From Bacteroidales bacterium (GTDB lineage Bacteria > Bacteroidota > Bacteroidia > Bacteroidales > Paludibacteraceae): a stretch of DNA of 46,028 bases. The notes beneath the pieces were generated by a model that was not told where the DNA came from, ran no database searches, and saw nothing but the letters and a program-made list of their open reading frames with translations. Shown piece by piece: positions 7,098 to 18,047 of the stretch. The position numbers were made by a program, and so were the translations under genes. Numbering within the stretch: position 1 is the stretch's first letter; every line of letters starts with the position of its first letter. Location of the stretch: contig JALFZG010000029.1 of NCBI GenBank assembly GCA_022784645.1, forward strand, positions 1 to 46,028, read 5' to 3'.

Positions 7098-7207
7098 CAA
7101 AAAAAGCAGGGTGGGGGCGTTCGTTTGCCCCGATGGCAGCGTTGCCTCTCATTTTTTGAGGTGAGGTGCTTCCCTTGCTAGTGATAACTAAATAAGGACT
7201 GACGATT
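7098..7207 (+). promoter_or_regulatory. hairpin-rich leader of guanine deaminase mRNA
   Basis: The leader between the promoter and the guaD start is unusually GC-rich for an intergenic region of this genome and holds successive short hairpins: GGGGC/GCCCC, GGCA/TGCC and CCTC/GAGG, followed by an unpaired AT-rich stretch before the ATG. Regulation through RNA structure is possible. I could not match it to the conserved core of a purine riboswitch or any other class I know. Confidence 0.35.
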
Positions 7208-8491
7208 ATGAAGATTTATCGCGCGAATATTATTTTTACCCCTTCTGCAGAGCGTTTTGAGGTGCTGGAGCGAGGGTATGTGGCTGTCACGGATGATGGT
7301 TTGGTGGAGGGTACGTATCAGCAGTTGCCTCCGCATCTGCAGTCGGCTCCGATTACCGATTATGGCGATATGTTGCTTATTCCGGGTTTTGCCGATCTGC
7401 ATGTGCATGCTCCTCAGTATCGCAACATGGGCTTGGCGATGGACTTGGAATTGCTGCCTTGGCTCAATACCTACACGTTTCCGGAGGAGCAGAAATTTGC
7501 AGATTGTGCGTATGCGGAAAAGATATATAGGCGTTTCGTTCACGAGCTCTGGATGCAAGGTACGATGCGTAGTGCTATTTTTGCTACCATTCATCAGGAA
7601 GCAACGCTCCTTCTCGGGCGCCTGCTTCAAGAGGCCGGATTGGGAGCATACGTGGGGTTGGTGGGCATGAATCGCAACTGCCCGGATGGATTGCGCAATT
7701 CATCGGAAGAGGTGGTGGCAGGTACCGAACGACTGATGCAGGAATTGGCTGCATCGGGTAGGGAAGGGTATGCACCTGTGCAGGCTATCCTCACCCCGCG
7801 TTTTGTGCCCTCGTGTACGGAGGAGATGCTCGATACGTACGGCCGACTCGCACAGCAATATCATTTGCCGGTGCAAAGCCATCTGAGCGAGAACGTGAGA
7901 GAGATTGCATGGGTGAAATCGCTTGAACCGGATGCGGAAACTTATGGGCATGCCTATTATCGATATGGTTTGTTTGGGCAGACTCCCACGCTCATGGCAC
8001 ATTGCTGCTATACGGATGGGGCTGAACTCGAACTGATGAAGAAGCAGCAGGTGATGGTCGTGCATTGTCCGACCTCCAACTGCAATCTGGCTTCCGGTAT
8101 GGCGCCTGTGCGTACGTTCCTTGATAATGGGGTGCCTGTGGCGCTCGGTACGGATATCTCCGGCGGCAATCATCTCTCGGTATTGCGTGTGATTCAATAT
8201 GCGCTCCAAGTGAGCAAACTCCAATATGCTGCTACTAAGGGAAACAAAGCTTTCCTGACGTTGAGCGAAGCGTTTTATCTTGCAACCAAGTCCGGAGGCT
8301 CGTTCTTTGGGAAGGTTGGTTCGTTCGAACCGGGATATGCGTTTGATGCGCTGGTGGTGGACGACAGCTATCTGAATTTTGCAGGCTACTCCCTTTTGAA
8401 CCGCATTGAACGCTATGTGTATTTGGGCGACGACAGAGACATCAAGCACCGATTCTGCAACGGCAAGGAACTTGCCGAGCCGAAAATGTAA
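7208..8491 (+). CDS. guaD: guanine deaminase
   Basis: A 427-residue amidohydrolase that converts guanine to xanthine and ammonia, in purine salvage or degradation. The metal-binding and catalytic motifs of the family are all present: PGFADLHVHAPQ near residue 60, TPRFVPSC, HLSEN, the HC in MAHCCYTDG, and PTSNCNLASG followed by LGTDISGG. Length is close to the usual 430-450. It stands alone behind its own promoter and structured leader, with no purine transporter or xanthine-metabolism gene nearby. The 3' side (8492-8590) is GT/GC-rich with no clear terminator. Confidence 0.93.
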   Translation: MKIYRANIIFTPSAERFEVLERGYVAVTDDGLVEGTYQQLPPHLQSAPITDYGDMLLIPGFADLHVHAPQYRNMGLAMDLELLPWLNTYTFPEEQKFADCAYAEKIYRRFVHELWMQGTMRSAIFATIHQEATLLLGRLLQEAGLGAYVGLVGMNRNCPDGLRNSSEEVVAGTERLMQELAASGREGYAPVQAILTPRFVPSCTEEMLDTYGRLAQQYHLPVQSHLSENVREIAWVKSLEPDAETYGHAYYRYGLFGQTPTLMAHCCYTDGAELELMKKQQVMVVHCPTSNCNLASGMAPVRTFLDNGVPVALGTDISGGNHLSVLRVIQYALQVSKLQYAATKGNKAFLTLSEAFYLATKSGGSFFGKVGSFEPGYAFDALVVDDSYLNFAGYSLLNRIERYVYLGDDRDIKHRFCNGKELAEPKM

Positions 8492-8692
8492 GGTTCGTCT
8501 TTTGCGTGTGCGCGTCTCGCATGTGTGAGCGAGCATGTACGGGCGCGAGTATGTATGTGCGTGGGTGCGTGATGCGTGCCCGCGCTAATTCATATAAGGT
8601 CTATGGCGATTAGGGTAGTGGTGTTTGCCGTTTTTCTAAAAAATGCCGTAATTAAGAAAAATGCATAAAAATGCGATTTTTTTACTAAAAAA

Positions 8693-8724
8693 TTTGCGTA
8701 TGTCAAAAATTTGTAGTAATTTTG
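8693..8724 (+). promoter_or_regulatory. promoter of the str-S10-spc-alpha superoperon
   Basis: TTTG at 8693-8696 and TAATTTTG at 8717-8724, 20 bases apart and followed by CA. It lies 77 bases before rpsL. I found no other full-consensus promoter between here and rplQ, so it may drive the whole cluster. Confidence 0.83.
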
Positions 8725-8800
8725 CAGTCCGGATAATAGGGCTAACTGTGCCCAATCCGCTGTAAGTTATTGATTTATAAGTAATTAAACAAAAAGTAAG

Positions 8801-9181
8801 ATGCCTACAATTCAACAATTAGTTAGAAAAGGAAGAGCAGAACTTATCGAGAAGAGCAAGTCACCGGCACTTGACAACTGCCCGCAGCGTCGTGGCGTCT
8901 GCGTACGTGTTTACACCACTACCCCTAAAAAGCCTAATTCGGCAATGCGTAAGGTGGCACGTGTACGTTTGACCAACCAGAAAGAGGTGAATGCTTACAT
9001 TCCGGGCGAGGGTCACAACCTCCAGGAGCACTCTATCGTAATGGTACGTGGTGGTCGTGTGAAGGACCTTCCGGGTGTACGTTATCACATCGTTCGCGGT
9101 TCGCTTGATACGGCTGGTGTGGCTAACCGTTTGCAGCGTCGCTCTAAGTACGGTGCTAAGCGTCCGAAAGCTAAGAAGTAA
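8801..9181 (+). CDS. rpsL: 30S ribosomal protein S12
   Basis: A 126-residue decoding-centre protein. The conserved loops are TTPKKPNSA (Lys43-Lys44) and [13 protein letters not shown]; both streptomycin-determining lysines are wild type, and the Asp in KDLPG is the residue beta-methylthiolated by RimO in many bacteria. It is the first gene of the str operon, directly behind the superoperon promoter. Confidence 0.98.
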   Translation: MPTIQQLVRKGRAELIEKSKSPALDNCPQRRGVCVRVYTTTPKKPNSAMRKVARVRLTNQKEVNAYIPGEGHNLQEHSIVMVRGGRVKDLPGVRYHIVRGSLDTAGVANRLQRRSKYGAKRPKAKK

Positions 9182-9367
9182 TTCTAAGCTGATAAGTAAG
9201 CGAAAATCCCAATTTTAACTAACGTTCCTACGTGGAACACGAAGAAGAATGGGTTGAATAGGTTGAGTAATCCCCACGAGTTGGAGATGAAGTAACTGAA
9301 ACCAACCAAACATCAGTTTGATGGCGAAAGCTGATTCGAGCTGATCTTAAACAAAAACATTACAACA

Positions 9368-9844
9368 ATGAGAAAAGCAAAACCAAAGAAACGTGTGATC
9401 CTCCCGGATCCAGTGTTCGGTGAAGTAATGGTGGCAAAGTTCGTTAACCACCTTATGCTTGACGGTAAGAAGAATACGGCTTATTCTGTATTCTACACCG
9501 CCCTTGAGACTGTTGGTCAGAAGATGGCAAGCGCTGAGAAGCCGGCTCTCGAGATCTGGAAACAGGCTCTTGATAACATCACTCCCCTTGTAGAGGTTAA
9601 GTCTCGCCGTATCGGTGGTGCAACTTTCCAGGTGCCGACTGAGATTCGTGCTGACCGCAAGGAGTCTATCGCAATGAAGAATATGATTAACTTCGCTCGT
9701 AAGCGCGGTGGTCATACCATGGCTGACAAGCTCGCTGCTGAGATCATGGATGCCTTCAATAATCAGGGTGGTGCGTTTAAGCGTAAAGAGGATATGCACC
9801 GTATGGCTGAGGCTAACCGTGCATTCGCACACTTCCGTTTCTAA
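9368..9844 (+). CDS. rpsG: 30S ribosomal protein S7
   Basis: A 158-residue protein that organises the 3' major domain of 16S rRNA and contacts the E site. The segment [16 protein letters not shown] is diagnostic. The 186-bp gap after rpsL is long for this operon; apart from a small hairpin (GTTCC/GGAAC near 9223-9237) I see nothing in it. The AACATTACAACA leader lacks a Shine-Dalgarno sequence. Confidence 0.98.
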   Translation: MRKAKPKKRVILPDPVFGEVMVAKFVNHLMLDGKKNTAYSVFYTALETVGQKMASAEKPALEIWKQALDNITPLVEVKSRRIGGATFQVPTEIRADRKESIAMKNMINFARKRGGHTMADKLAAEIMDAFNNQGGAFKRKEDMHRMAEANRAFAHFRF

Positions 9845-9867
9845 TATTTTTAAGGTACATAAAAGCA

Positions 9868-11988
9868 ATGGCTAAACACGATCTTAGTTTGAATCGCAAT
9901 ATCGGCATTATGGCTCACATCGATGCCGGTAAGACCACTACCTCTGAGCGTATTCTTTTCTATACCGGTCTGACCCACAAAATTGGTGAGGTGCACGATG
10001 GTGCAGCTACCATGGACTGGATGGAGCAGGAGCAGGAGCGTGGTATTACTATTACCTCTGCAGCTACAACTGCTTATTGGAACTTTGAGGGAAAGAAGTA
10101 TAAGTTCAACCTCATCGACACTCCGGGGCACGTGGATTTCACGGCTGAGGTAGAACGTTCTCTCCGCGTCCTCGATGGCGCAGTGGCTACTTATTGTGCT
10201 GTTGGTGGCGTTGAGCCCCAGTCTGAGACGGTATGGCGTCAGGCAGACAAGTACAATGTTCCGCGTATCTGCTATGTGAACAAAATGGACCGTTCGGGTG
10301 CTGACTTCCTTGAGGTAGCTCGCCAGATCCATGATGTACTTGGCGCAAACGCTTGTCCAATCCAACTTCCTATCGGTGCAGAAGAGACCTTCAAAGGCGT
10401 TATTGACCTCGTTAAGATGAAGGCTTACTACTGGCATGATGAGACGCAAGGTGCTGATTATGATATTCAGGATATCCCTGCTGATCTCTTGGCTGAGGCT
10501 GAGGAATGGCGCGATAAGATGCTCGAGAAATGTGCTGACTTCGATGATGTTATCATGGAGAAGTACTTTGAGGATCCTACTACTATCACCGAAGCAGAAA
10601 TCCGCGCAGCTATCCGTAAGGGTACGCTCTCTATGCAGCTCTTCCCAGTAATTTGCGGTTCTTCGTTCAAGAACAAGGGCGTACAGACCATGCTTGATGC
10701 TGTTTGCGCTTATCTGCCCTCTCCGCTTGATATTGAAGCTATTAAGGGTACTGACCCTCGCTATGAGGGCGAAGAGTGGATTGAGCGCCATCCGAGCGAT
10801 GACGAGCCTCTTACCGCTCTTGCATTTAAGATCGCTACCGACCCTTATGTTGGTCGTCTTTGCTACTTCCGCGTATATTCGGGTCATCTGGATGCTGGTT
10901 CGTATGTTTACAATCCCCGCAGCGGCAAGAAAGAGCGTATCTCGCGTATCTTCCAGATGCACTCCAATCATCAGAACCCTGTAGAGACCATCAGCGCTGG
11001 TGATATCGGTGCGGGTGTTGGTTTCAAGGATATCCGCACGGGCGATACACTCTGCTCTGAAGAGGCTCCTATCGTTCTCGAGTCTATCGACTTCCCCGAT
11101 CCAGTGATCTCTATCTCTGTAGAACCGAAGTCTCAGGCTGACCTTGCTAAGCTCGACAGCGGTCTTGCTAAGCTTGCTGAGGAGGATCCTACATTCCAGG
11201 TTCGTACCGATGAACAGAGTGGTCAGACCATTATCTCTGGTATGGGCGAGCTCCACTTGGAAATCATCGTTGACCGTCTGAAGCGTGAGTTCAAGGTAGA
11301 ATGTAACCAAGGTCGTCCGCAGGTTGCTTATCGCGAGGCTATCTCTCAAGCAGTTGAGCTCCGCGAGGTTTACAAGAAGCAGTCTGGTGGTCGCGGTAAG
11401 TTTGCTGATATCATCGTTCGCGTAGAACCCGCTGGCGAGGAGGATCCTGTAGGCTTGACCTTCGTTGACGTTGTGAAGGGCGGTAATGTGCCTAAGGAGT
11501 TTATTCCTTCCGTTCAGAAAGGCTTCACTTCCGCTATGAAGAACGGCGTGCTTGCTGGTTTCCCGCTTGATAAGCTCAAAGTGACGCTCCTGGATGGTTC
11601 GTTCCACCCGGTTGACTCCGATCAGCTTTCGTTCGAAGTTTGCGCACAGATGGCATTCAAAGAGGCTTGTGCAAAAGCTAAACCGGTACTCCTCGAGCCG
11701 ATTATGAAGGTAGAGGTTGTTACTCCGGAAGAGTCCATGGGTGACGTTATCGGTGACTTGAACAAGCGTCGCGGTATGGTAGAAGGTATGGATACCGGTC
11801 GCAACGGCGGTCGTATCGTTAAGGCTAAGGTACCTCTGAGCGAAATGTTCGGTTATGTATCTGACCTGCGTACCATCACCTCTGGTCGTGCTACTTCTTC
11901 TATGGAGTTCTCGCACTATGATGTACTCTCTTCTCAGTTGGCTAAGGCTGTTCTTACCGAAGCCGGTGGCCGCGTAGATTTGGTATAA
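9868..11988 (+). CDS. fusA: elongation factor G
   Basis: A 706-residue translocation GTPase. The G domain shows G1 AHIDAGKTT (residues 16-24), the switch segment ERGITI, G3 DTPGHVDF and G4 NKMD; domains II to V follow at normal length (E. coli has 704). It catalyses translocation and, with RRF, ribosome recycling. It is the third gene of the str cluster. An equally long open frame on the other strand is a by-product of codon bias. Confidence 0.98.
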   Translation: MAKHDLSLNRNIGIMAHIDAGKTTTSERILFYTGLTHKIGEVHDGAATMDWMEQEQERGITITSAATTAYWNFEGKKYKFNLIDTPGHVDFTAEVERSLRVLDGAVATYCAVGGVEPQSETVWRQADKYNVPRICYVNKMDRSGADFLEVARQIHDVLGANACPIQLPIGAEETFKGVIDLVKMKAYYWHDETQGADYDIQDIPADLLAEAEEWRDKMLEKCADFDDVIMEKYFEDPTTITEAEIRAAIRKGTLSMQLFPVICGSSFKNKGVQTMLDAVCAYLPSPLDIEAIKGTDPRYEGEEWIERHPSDDEPLTALAFKIATDPYVGRLCYFRVYSGHLDAGSYVYNPRSGKKERISRIFQMHSNHQNPVETISAGDIGAGVGFKDIRTGDTLCSEEAPIVLESIDFPDPVISISVEPKSQADLAKLDSGLAKLAEEDPTFQVRTDEQSGQTIISGMGELHLEIIVDRLKREFKVECNQGRPQVAYREAISQAVELREVYKKQSGGRGKFADIIVRVEPAGEEDPVGLTFVDVVKGGNVPKEFIPSVQKGFTSAMKNGVLAGFPLDKLKVTLLDGSFHPVDSDQLSFEVCAQMAFKEACAKAKPVLLEPIMKVEVVTPEESMGDVIGDLNKRRGMVEGMDTGRNGGRIVKAKVPLSEMFGYVSDLRTITSGRATSSMEFSHYDVLSSQLAKAVLTEAGGRVDLV

Positions 11989-12135
11989 AAACAACATGCA
12001 TATTCATTCCTGGGCATCCCTAAAAAGATGCCTGGGATTTGATGCGCAAAATCGAATACTTGCTGAAAGCCGACTTCTCAAGTAAATGACTCTTTGTCAG
12101 GTTGGGCTAAGGCACATTATTAACTTAATATTATT

Positions 12136-12441
12136 ATGAGTCAGAAAATTCGTATCAAACTGAAGTCTTACGACCACAATCTGGTAGATAAGTCTGCTGC
12201 AAAGATTGTGAACACCGTAAAGGCTACGGGTGCAGTAGTTTCGGGTCCGATTCCATTGCCAACCCACAAACGTATCTTTACTGTAAACCGCTCTACCTTC
12301 GTTAACAAGAAGGCTCGTGAGCAGTTCGAACTCTCCAGCTACAAGCGCTTGATCGACATCTACGAGAGCAACGCTAAGACTGTTGAGGCTCTTATGAAGC
12401 TCGAACTTGCCAGCGGTGTAGAAGTAGAAATCAAGGTGTAA
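12136..12441 (+). CDS. rpsJ: 30S ribosomal protein S10 (NusE)
   Basis: A 101-residue protein ([21 protein letters not shown]) of the 30S head that also acts as NusE in antitermination. It opens the S10 cluster after a 147-bp gap behind fusA; that gap holds a weak 7-bp stem (GGGCATC/GATGCCT) but no promoter I would defend. Confidence 0.97.
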   Translation: MSQKIRIKLKSYDHNLVDKSAAKIVNTVKATGAVVSGPIPLPTHKRIFTVNRSTFVNKKAREQFELSSYKRLIDIYESNAKTVEALMKLELASGVEVEIKV

Positions 12442-12515
12442 TCACCATTTATTCAAGAGAGTGCTTACCCTCCGGTTATAGAGAATCGTGGTAAGCCGCC
12501 TCAATCTATTAACGA

Positions 12516-12535
12516 GAAGGTCATGTGTGACCTTC
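12516..12535 (+). promoter_or_regulatory. hairpin ahead of rplC
   Basis: GAAGGTCA (12516-12523) and TGACCTTC (12528-12535) form a perfect 8-bp stem with a TGTG loop, 19 bases before the rplC start. No T-run follows, so it is not a terminator; it may stabilise a processed end or act in translational control. Confidence 0.45.
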
Positions 12536-12554
12536 ATAAAACAAAACATTTGAA

Positions 12555-13172
12555 ATGCCAGGATTAATTGGTAAAAAGATCGGTATGACATCGGTCTTCG
12601 GTGCTGACGGAAAGAATATCCCTTGCACCGTTATTGAATGTGGTCCTTGTGTTGTAACTCAGGTTAAGACTGTAGAGACCGACGGCTATGCTGCTGTTCA
12701 GCTCGGCTTCCTCCCCAAGACGGAGAAGCACACGAACAAAGCTGAAGCTGGTCACTTCGCTAAAGCAGGAGTTCAACCTATGACCCACTTGGTTGAGTTC
12801 AGTGGTTTTGAACAAGAGCTTCACCTCGGCGACACTATTACTGTCGATATGTTCAAAGAGAACTCATTCGTTGATGTAGTTGGAACCTCGAAGGGTAAAG
12901 GTTTCCAGGGTGTAGTTAAGCGTCACGGCTTCGGCGGCGTTGGTCAATCTACTCATGGTCAGGATGACCGCCTCCGCGCTCCCGGTTCTGTAGGTGCTTG
13001 TTCTTATCCTTCTCGTATCTTCCCGGGTCTCCGTATGGCTGGCCACATGGGTGACGAGCGCGTAACCGTACAGAACCTTCAGGTACTTAAAGTAATTCCT
13101 GAATACAACCTTATTATGGTTAAGGGTAGTATTCCGGGTTGTAAGAATTCAATTGTTTGCATCAATAAGTAA
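12555..13172 (+). CDS. rplC: 50S ribosomal protein L3
   Basis: A 205-residue protein ([15 protein letters not shown]) with the long central extension [32 protein letters not shown] loop that reaches toward the peptidyl-transferase centre. It is followed after one base by rplD, so the two are probably translationally coupled. Confidence 0.97.
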   Translation: MPGLIGKKIGMTSVFGADGKNIPCTVIECGPCVVTQVKTVETDGYAAVQLGFLPKTEKHTNKAEAGHFAKAGVQPMTHLVEFSGFEQELHLGDTITVDMFKENSFVDVVGTSKGKGFQGVVKRHGFGGVGQSTHGQDDRLRAPGSVGACSYPSRIFPGLRMAGHMGDERVTVQNLQVLKVIPEYNLIMVKGSIPGCKNSIVCINK

Positions 13173-13173
13173 T

Positions 13174-13803
13174 ATGGAACTCAGTATTTTCAACATCAAA
13201 GGTGAGGAGACTGGAAAGAAAGTACAGCTCAGCGACGCCGTATTCGGCATCGAACCTAACGATCATGCCATTTACCTCGATGTAAAGCAATTTATGGCAA
13301 ACAACCGTCAGGGTACTCACAAATCTAAGCAGCGTTCTGAAATCGCAGGTTCAACCCGCAAACTCGGTCGTCAGAAGGGCGGCGGTGGCGCACGTCCGGG
13401 TGATATCAAGTCTCCGGTTCGCGTAGGCGGTGGTCGTATCTTTGGTCCTGTTCCTCGCGATTACAGCTTCAAGCTCAACAAGAAACTTAAGCAGCTCGCT
13501 CGTAAGTCTGCCCTCTCGCTTCGCGCTAAGAATGAGCAGATTATCGTTCTCGATGCTATCAATTTCGATGCACCGAAGACTAAGACCTTCCTTCAGGCTC
13601 TTCAGGCTTTGAAGATTGCTGATAAGAAGGCGCTCTTCGTTACTGCTGAAATCAACGAGAATCTTTTCCTTTCGGCTCGTAACCTCCAGAAGGTTAACGT
13701 GATGAACGTAAACGAGCTTAACACGTACGCAATCATGAACGCCGGCGTTGTGGTTCTTCTTCCGGAGACCATCACCGCAATCGAGGCAACTTTAAACGCA
13801 TAA
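13174..13803 (+). CDS. rplD: 50S ribosomal protein L4
   Basis: A 209-residue protein ([19 protein letters not shown]). The exit-tunnel loop is recognisable as [23 protein letters not shown]. The start at 13174 is one base after the rplC stop; an upstream in-frame codon inside rplC is rejected. In E. coli L4 represses its own operon; nothing here shows the same target. Confidence 0.97.
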   Translation: MELSIFNIKGEETGKKVQLSDAVFGIEPNDHAIYLDVKQFMANNRQGTHKSKQRSEIAGSTRKLGRQKGGGGARPGDIKSPVRVGGGRIFGPVPRDYSFKLNKKLKQLARKSALSLRAKNEQIIVLDAINFDAPKTKTFLQALQALKIADKKALFVTAEINENLFLSARNLQKVNVMNVNELNTYAIMNAGVVVLLPETITAIEATLNA

Positions 13804-13808
13804 GGAGG
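13803..13808 (+). promoter_or_regulatory. full Shine-Dalgarno sequence AGGAGG before rplW
   Basis: AGGAGG overlaps the last base of the rplD stop codon and lies 8 bases before the rplW ATG. This is notable because Bacteroidetes genes rarely use Shine-Dalgarno pairing; only rplF shares it in this cluster. Confidence 0.75.
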
Positions 13809-13816
13809 TCAAAATT

Positions 13817-14107
13817 ATGGCAATTATCATCAAACCCATCGTAACTGAGAAGATGACCGAACTTGGCGAAAAGAGCAATCGCTACGGTTTTCAGGTTGAA
13901 AGAACTGCTAACAAGATTCAAATCAAGAAAGCAGTAGAAGAAATGTATAATGTAACGGTAGTTGACGTTAATACGCTCATCGCAGCTCCCAAGCTCAAGC
14001 AGCGCTACACCAAGAGTGGCGTCATCTCCGGCAAGGCTGCTTCTTACAAGAAGGCTATTGTAACCGTTGCAGAAGGTGAAACTATCGATTTTTATAGCAA
14101 TATTTAA
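13817..14107 (+). CDS. rplW: 50S ribosomal protein L23
   Basis: A 96-residue protein ([19 protein letters not shown]) at the tunnel exit, the docking site for trigger factor and SRP. It is preceded by a perfect AGGAGG at the ideal distance, unlike most neighbours. Confidence 0.96.
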   Translation: MAIIIKPIVTEKMTELGEKSNRYGFQVERTANKIQIKKAVEEMYNVTVVDVNTLIAAPKLKQRYTKSGVISGKAASYKKAIVTVAEGETIDFYSNI

Positions 14108-14112
14108 GCAAA

Positions 14113-14937
14113 ATGGCTGTACGTAAATTAAAACCCACTACACCGGGGCAAAGACACAAAATTATAGGTGCGTTCGACACGATTACCGCGAGCGCTCCTG
14201 AGAAATCTCTTGTGTACGGCGTTCGTAAGACGGGTGGTCGTAACCATGTAGGTAAGATGACCATGCGCTATATCGGCGGCGGACATAAGCAGAAATACAG
14301 AGTAATTGATTTCAAGCGCAACAAAGACGGTGTACCAGCAGTAGTAAAGACCATCGAGTACGATCCTAACCGTTCGGCACGAATCGCACTCCTCTTCTAC
14401 GCTGATGGCGAAAAGCGCTATATTCTTGCTCCCAACGGACTGCAAGTAGGTCAAACTATCGTATCTGGTGCTGATGTGGCTCCGGAAGTAGGTAATGCGC
14501 TTCCGATGGCTAACATGCCGCTTGGTACCCTTATTCACAACATCGAGCTTCGTCCGGGTCAGGGCGCTTCGCTCGTTCGCTCGGCTGGTACCTTCGCTCA
14601 GCTTGCTGGTCGCGAAGATAAGTATGCTATCATCAAACTTCCTTCCGGCGAACTTCGCAAAGTGCTTGCTGCTTGCAAGGCTACCGTTGGTGTGGTAGGC
14701 AACAGCGATCACGCGCTCGAGAAATCCGGTAAGGCCGGTCGCTCGCGCTGGTTGGGTCGTCGCCCTCACAACCGTGGTGTTGCAATGAACCCAGTGGATC
14801 ACCCAATGGGTGGTGGTGAAGGCCGTCAGTCTGGTGGTCACCCACGTTCTCGTAAGGGTCTGCTCGCAAAGGGCTTGAAGACTCGTGCTCCAAAGAAGCA
14901 GTCTAATAAGCTCATTGTAGAAAGACGTAAAAAATAA
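14113..14937 (+). CDS. rplB: 50S ribosomal protein L2
   Basis: A 274-residue protein needed for subunit association and peptidyl transfer. The conserved C-terminal segment [13 protein letters not shown] holds the histidine implicated in peptidyl-transferase activity. It starts five bases after rplW. Confidence 0.98.
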   Translation: MAVRKLKPTTPGQRHKIIGAFDTITASAPEKSLVYGVRKTGGRNHVGKMTMRYIGGGHKQKYRVIDFKRNKDGVPAVVKTIEYDPNRSARIALLFYADGEKRYILAPNGLQVGQTIVSGADVAPEVGNALPMANMPLGTLIHNIELRPGQGASLVRSAGTFAQLAGREDKYAIIKLPSGELRKVLAACKATVGVVGNSDHALEKSGKAGRSRWLGRRPHNRGVAMNPVDHPMGGGEGRQSGGHPRSRKGLLAKGLKTRAPKKQSNKLIVERRKK

Positions 14938-14957
14938 CCTACTAAATTAGTTAAATT

Positions 14958-15224
14958 ATGAGCCGTTCATTAAAAAAAGGACCTTTCATCAATGTGAAAC
15001 TTGAGGAAAAAGTGATCGCTATGAACGAAAGCGGCAAAAAAACTGTCGTTAAGACTTGGTCACGTGCCTCTATGATTTCTCCTGATTTCGTAGGTCATAC
15101 TATCGCAGTTCACAATGGTAACAAGTTTATCCCTGTTTACGTTACGGAAAACATGGTAGGTCACAAGCTCGGTGAGTTTGCTCCTACTCGTACGTTCCGC
15201 GGCCACTCGGGTAACCGCAAGTAA
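14958..15224 (+). CDS. rpsS: 30S ribosomal protein S19
   Basis: An 88-residue 30S head protein ([19 protein letters not shown]) with the conserved end [16 protein letters not shown]. Confidence 0.97.
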   Translation: MSRSLKKGPFINVKLEEKVIAMNESGKKTVVKTWSRASMISPDFVGHTIAVHNGNKFIPVYVTENMVGHKLGEFAPTRTFRGHSGNRK

Positions 15225-15268
15225 TCCATTGTATTATTCATTCATTCTATTAAAATAAGATTAAGACA

Positions 15269-15664
15269 ATGGGTCAAAGAAAATATAACGCAGCCGAAGC
15301 TCGCAAAGAAGCTCAGAAGACGCTTTATTTTGCGAAGCTCAACAACTGCCCGACTAGCCCCCGCAAGATGCGTCTGGTTGCAGACATGATCCGCGGCAAG
15401 GAAGTCAATCTGGCACTTGGCGCACTCAAGTTCTCCACTAAGGAGGCTTCGCGCAAACTCTATACCCTTCTCAAATCTGCTATCGCTAACTGGGAGGTTA
15501 AGACCGGTAAGAAAGCTGATGAGGAGACTCTTTATGTAACGAATATCTACGTAGATGGCGCTGGTTCCCTCAAGCGTCTTCGCACCGCTCCTCAAGGACG
15601 TGGATATCGTATTCGCAAACGCTCGAATCACGTTACTGTATTTGTAGATACTAAAAACGACTAA
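15269..15664 (+). CDS. rplV: 50S ribosomal protein L22
   Basis: A 131-residue protein whose beta hairpin lines the exit tunnel; the core [18 protein letters not shown] and the loop [19 protein letters not shown] are clear. The N-terminus is extended relative to E. coli (110 residues), as in other Bacteroidetes. Confidence 0.97.
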   Translation: MGQRKYNAAEARKEAQKTLYFAKLNNCPTSPRKMRLVADMIRGKEVNLALGALKFSTKEASRKLYTLLKSAIANWEVKTGKKADEETLYVTNIYVDGAGSLKRLRTAPQGRGYRIRKRSNHVTVFVDTKND

Positions 15665-15669
15665 TCAAG

Positions 15670-16395
15670 ATGGGACAGAAAATTAATCCAATTAGTAACC
15701 GCCTCGGCATTGTTCGCGGTTGGGATTCCAACTGGTATGGTGGTAAAAACTACGGTGACACTATCCTCGAAGATAGCAAAATCAGAAAGTATCTGAATGC
15801 CCGTCTTGCCGACGCTAGTATCTCCCGTATCGTTATTGAACGTACTCTTAAACTTGTAACTGTTACTGTCTGCACTGCTCGCCCCGGTTTCATTATCGGT
15901 AAGGGTGGACAAGAAGTTGACAAACTGAAAGAGGAACTTAAGAAAATCATCAAGCAGGATGTTCAAATCAACATCTACGAGGTGAAGCGTCCTGAACTGG
16001 ATGCAGTTATCGTAGGTACGAAGATTGCTCGTCAGCTCGAAGGTAAGATTGCTTATCGTCGTGCCGTTAAGCAAGCTATCGCTTCTACCATGCGTATGGG
16101 TGCTGAAGGTATCAAGATTCAGGTTTCTGGTCGTCTGAATGGTGCTGAAATGGCACGCAAAGAGATGTACAAAGAAGGCCGTACCCCGCTTCATACTCTC
16201 CGTGCTGACATCGACTATTGCGAGACCCCGGCTATTACCAAGGTTGGCGCAATCGGCGTGAAAGTATGGATCTGCCGTGGTGAGGTTTACGGAAAGAAGG
16301 ATCTTGCTCCTAACTTCGCACAGAAGCAGGAGAATGGCCGCAACGATCATCGCCAAGGTGGTGAGAAGAAAGGCTTCCGCAGAAACAAGAAGTAA
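15670..16395 (+). CDS. rpsC: 30S ribosomal protein S3
   Basis: A 241-residue protein ([20 protein letters not shown]) at the mRNA entry channel with a KH domain ([14 protein letters not shown]) and the basic helicase-like face [17 protein letters not shown] segment. A basic tail follows. Five bases separate it from rplV. Confidence 0.97.
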   Translation: MGQKINPISNRLGIVRGWDSNWYGGKNYGDTILEDSKIRKYLNARLADASISRIVIERTLKLVTVTVCTARPGFIIGKGGQEVDKLKEELKKIIKQDVQINIYEVKRPELDAVIVGTKIARQLEGKIAYRRAVKQAIASTMRMGAEGIKIQVSGRLNGAEMARKEMYKEGRTPLHTLRADIDYCETPAITKVGAIGVKVWICRGEVYGKKDLAPNFAQKQENGRNDHRQGGEKKGFRRNKK

Positions 16396-16432
16396 TCCTT
16401 ATTGTAGAACTTTTTAAGAAGACAAAGTAATT

Positions 16433-16864
16433 ATGTTACAACCTAAGAAAACTAAATTCCGTCGCCAGCAAAAGGGCCGCATTAAGGGTAATGCGCAGCG
16501 TGGCTGCGAATTGGCTTTCGGTGATTTCGGTATCAAGTCGCTTGGTACCATTTGGCTCACCGGTCGTCAGATCGAAGCTGCCCGTATCGCTGTGACACGT
16601 CATATGCAACGTCAGGGTCACGTATGGATTCGTGTGTTCCCGGATAAGCCAATCACCAAGAAGCCTCTTGATGTACGTATGGGTAAAGGTAAAGGTAACC
16701 CCGAAGGTTTCGTAGTACCCTTGGAGCCCGGTCGTATCATCTTCGAGATCGATGGTGTACCATTTGATGTAGCTAAAGAGGCTCTCCGCCTGGCTGCTCA
16801 GAAACTCCCAATCACTACTAAGTTCGTCGTTCGTCGCGACTATGATCCAACCCAAAATGCTTAA
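16433..16864 (+). CDS. rplP: 50S ribosomal protein L16
   Basis: A 143-residue protein ([16 protein letters not shown]) near the A-site tRNA elbow; [18 protein letters not shown] is the conserved loop. Start ATG is in a TTATG context without Shine-Dalgarno. Confidence 0.97.
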   Translation: MLQPKKTKFRRQQKGRIKGNAQRGCELAFGDFGIKSLGTIWLTGRQIEAARIAVTRHMQRQGHVWIRVFPDKPITKKPLDVRMGKGKGNPEGFVVPLEPGRIIFEIDGVPFDVAKEALRLAAQKLPITTKFVVRRDYDPTQNA

Positions 16865-16871
16865 TTAGATT

Positions 16872-17066
16872 ATGAAAGCTAAAGAAATTAAAGAATTAAC
16901 TACCGCTGAAATTGCTGAGCGCCTTGATGCTGAAAAAGCTAAGCTCAACAACATGAAGCTCAACCACACAATTTCTCCGCTCGACAATCCGCTGCAGATT
17001 AGGGAGGCTCGCAAGACCATCGCACGTCTCGCAACGGAACTTCGTCAGAGAGAATTAACCAAGTAA
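16872..17066 (+). CDS. rpmC: 50S ribosomal protein L29
   Basis: A 64-residue helical-hairpin protein ([19 protein letters not shown]) at the tunnel exit near L23. It lies seven bases after rplP. Confidence 0.95.
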   Translation: MKAKEIKELTTAEIAERLDAEKAKLNNMKLNHTISPLDNPLQIREARKTIARLATELRQRELTK

Positions 17067-17080
17067 AAATTGATTGTCTC

Positions 17081-17335
17081 ATGGAAAGAAACTTAAGAAA
17101 AGAAAGAGTGGGAGTTGTTACCAGCAATAAGATGGATAAAACCATCGTTGTTGCTGTAAAATGGAAAGAGAAGCACCCCATGTATGGTAAGTTTGTCAAT
17201 AAGACAAAGAAATACCACGCTCATGACGAGGAGAATACTTGCGGTATCGGTGATACCGTTCGTATCATGGAGACCCGTCCGCAGAGCAAAACCAAACGTT
17301 GGCGTTTAACTCAAATTATTGAAAGGGCTAAGTAA
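17081..17335 (+). CDS. rpsQ: 30S ribosomal protein S17
   Basis: An 84-residue OB-fold protein ([25 protein letters not shown] start) that binds 16S helix 11. The segment [19 protein letters not shown] is diagnostic. Confidence 0.97.
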   Translation: MERNLRKERVGVVTSNKMDKTIVVAVKWKEKHPMYGKFVNKTKKYHAHDEENTCGIGDTVRIMETRPQSKTKRWRLTQIIERAK

Positions 17336-17337
17336 TT

Positions 17338-17703
17338 ATGATACAGAACGAATCTCGTCTTGTTGTAGCTGACAACAGCGGTGCAAAGGAGTGCCTCTGC
17401 ATCCACGTACTCGGCGGTACTGGTAAGCGCTATGCTACCCTCGGTGATACCATCGTAGTTACTGTTAAGTCGGTTATCCCTTCTTCTGATATGAAGAAAG
17501 GTACCGTTAGCCGTGCTATCGTTGTTCGCGTGAAGAAGGAAGTTCGTCGTCAAGACGGCTCTTACATCCGCTTCGATGACAACGCTTGCGTATTGATCAA
17601 TAACGCCGGTGAACTCCGTGGCAGCCGTATCTTCGGTCCTGTTGCTCGTGAGCTCCGTGCTACCAATATGAAAATTATTTCTCTCGCACCGGAAGTGCTC
17701 TAA
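17338..17703 (+). CDS. rplN: 50S ribosomal protein L14
   Basis: A 121-residue interface protein ([18 protein letters not shown]) with the conserved core [18 protein letters not shown]. It starts two bases after rpsQ and opens the spc part of the cluster. Confidence 0.98.
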   Translation: MIQNESRLVVADNSGAKECLCIHVLGGTGKRYATLGDTIVVTVKSVIPSSDMKKGTVSRAIVVRVKKEVRRQDGSYIRFDDNACVLINNAGELRGSRIFGPVARELRATNMKIISLAPEVL

Positions 17704-17732
17704 TCGTTTCACTCTTTAACTGTCAAACAACA

Positions 17733-18041
17733 ATGGCAAAATTACATATCAAAAAAGGTGATACCGTTTATGTAAACGCAGGTGCAAGCAAGGGCCAGAC
17801 TGGTAAGGTACTCAAGGTCCTGGTAGCTGAAAACCGCGCTATCGTGGAAGGTGTCAACCTGGTTTCTAAAAGCCAGAAGCCTAACGCAAAGAACCCTCAG
17901 GGGGGTATTGTAAAACAAGAGGCTGCTATCCATATCTCTAACCTCAATCTCGTTGAGGACGGTAAGCCGGTTCGCATCGGCCGCGTAGTAAAAGATGGTA
18001 AGCTCGTACGTGTTTCTAAGAAAACCGGTAAAGAACTTTAA
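17733..18041 (+). CDS. rplX: 50S ribosomal protein L24
   Basis: A 102-residue assembly-initiator protein with the KOW motif ([25 protein letters not shown]) at the N-terminus. Confidence 0.97.
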   Translation: MAKLHIKKGDTVYVNAGASKGQTGKVLKVLVAENRAIVEGVNLVSKSQKPNAKNPQGGIVKQEAAIHISNLNLVEDGKPVRIGRVVKDGKLVRVSKKTGKEL

Positions 18042-18047
18042 TCAACA

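Noticed and set aside
7098..7207. guaD leader as a known purine riboswitch
   Set aside because: The conserved core and loop-loop sequences of the purine class are not visible, and nothing else matched with confidence.
8492..8590. GT/GC-rich stretch after guaD as a fifth 11-bp array
   Set aside because: ATG/CAT words occur at spacings of 14, 16, 4 and 17 rather than 11, so it fails the register test.
9850..11997. A 715-codon open frame opposite fusA
   Set aside because: It mirrors the strongly biased codons of fusA, has no recognisable domain and no promoter; the same happens opposite rpoB (39199-40500) and rpoC (43137-44942).
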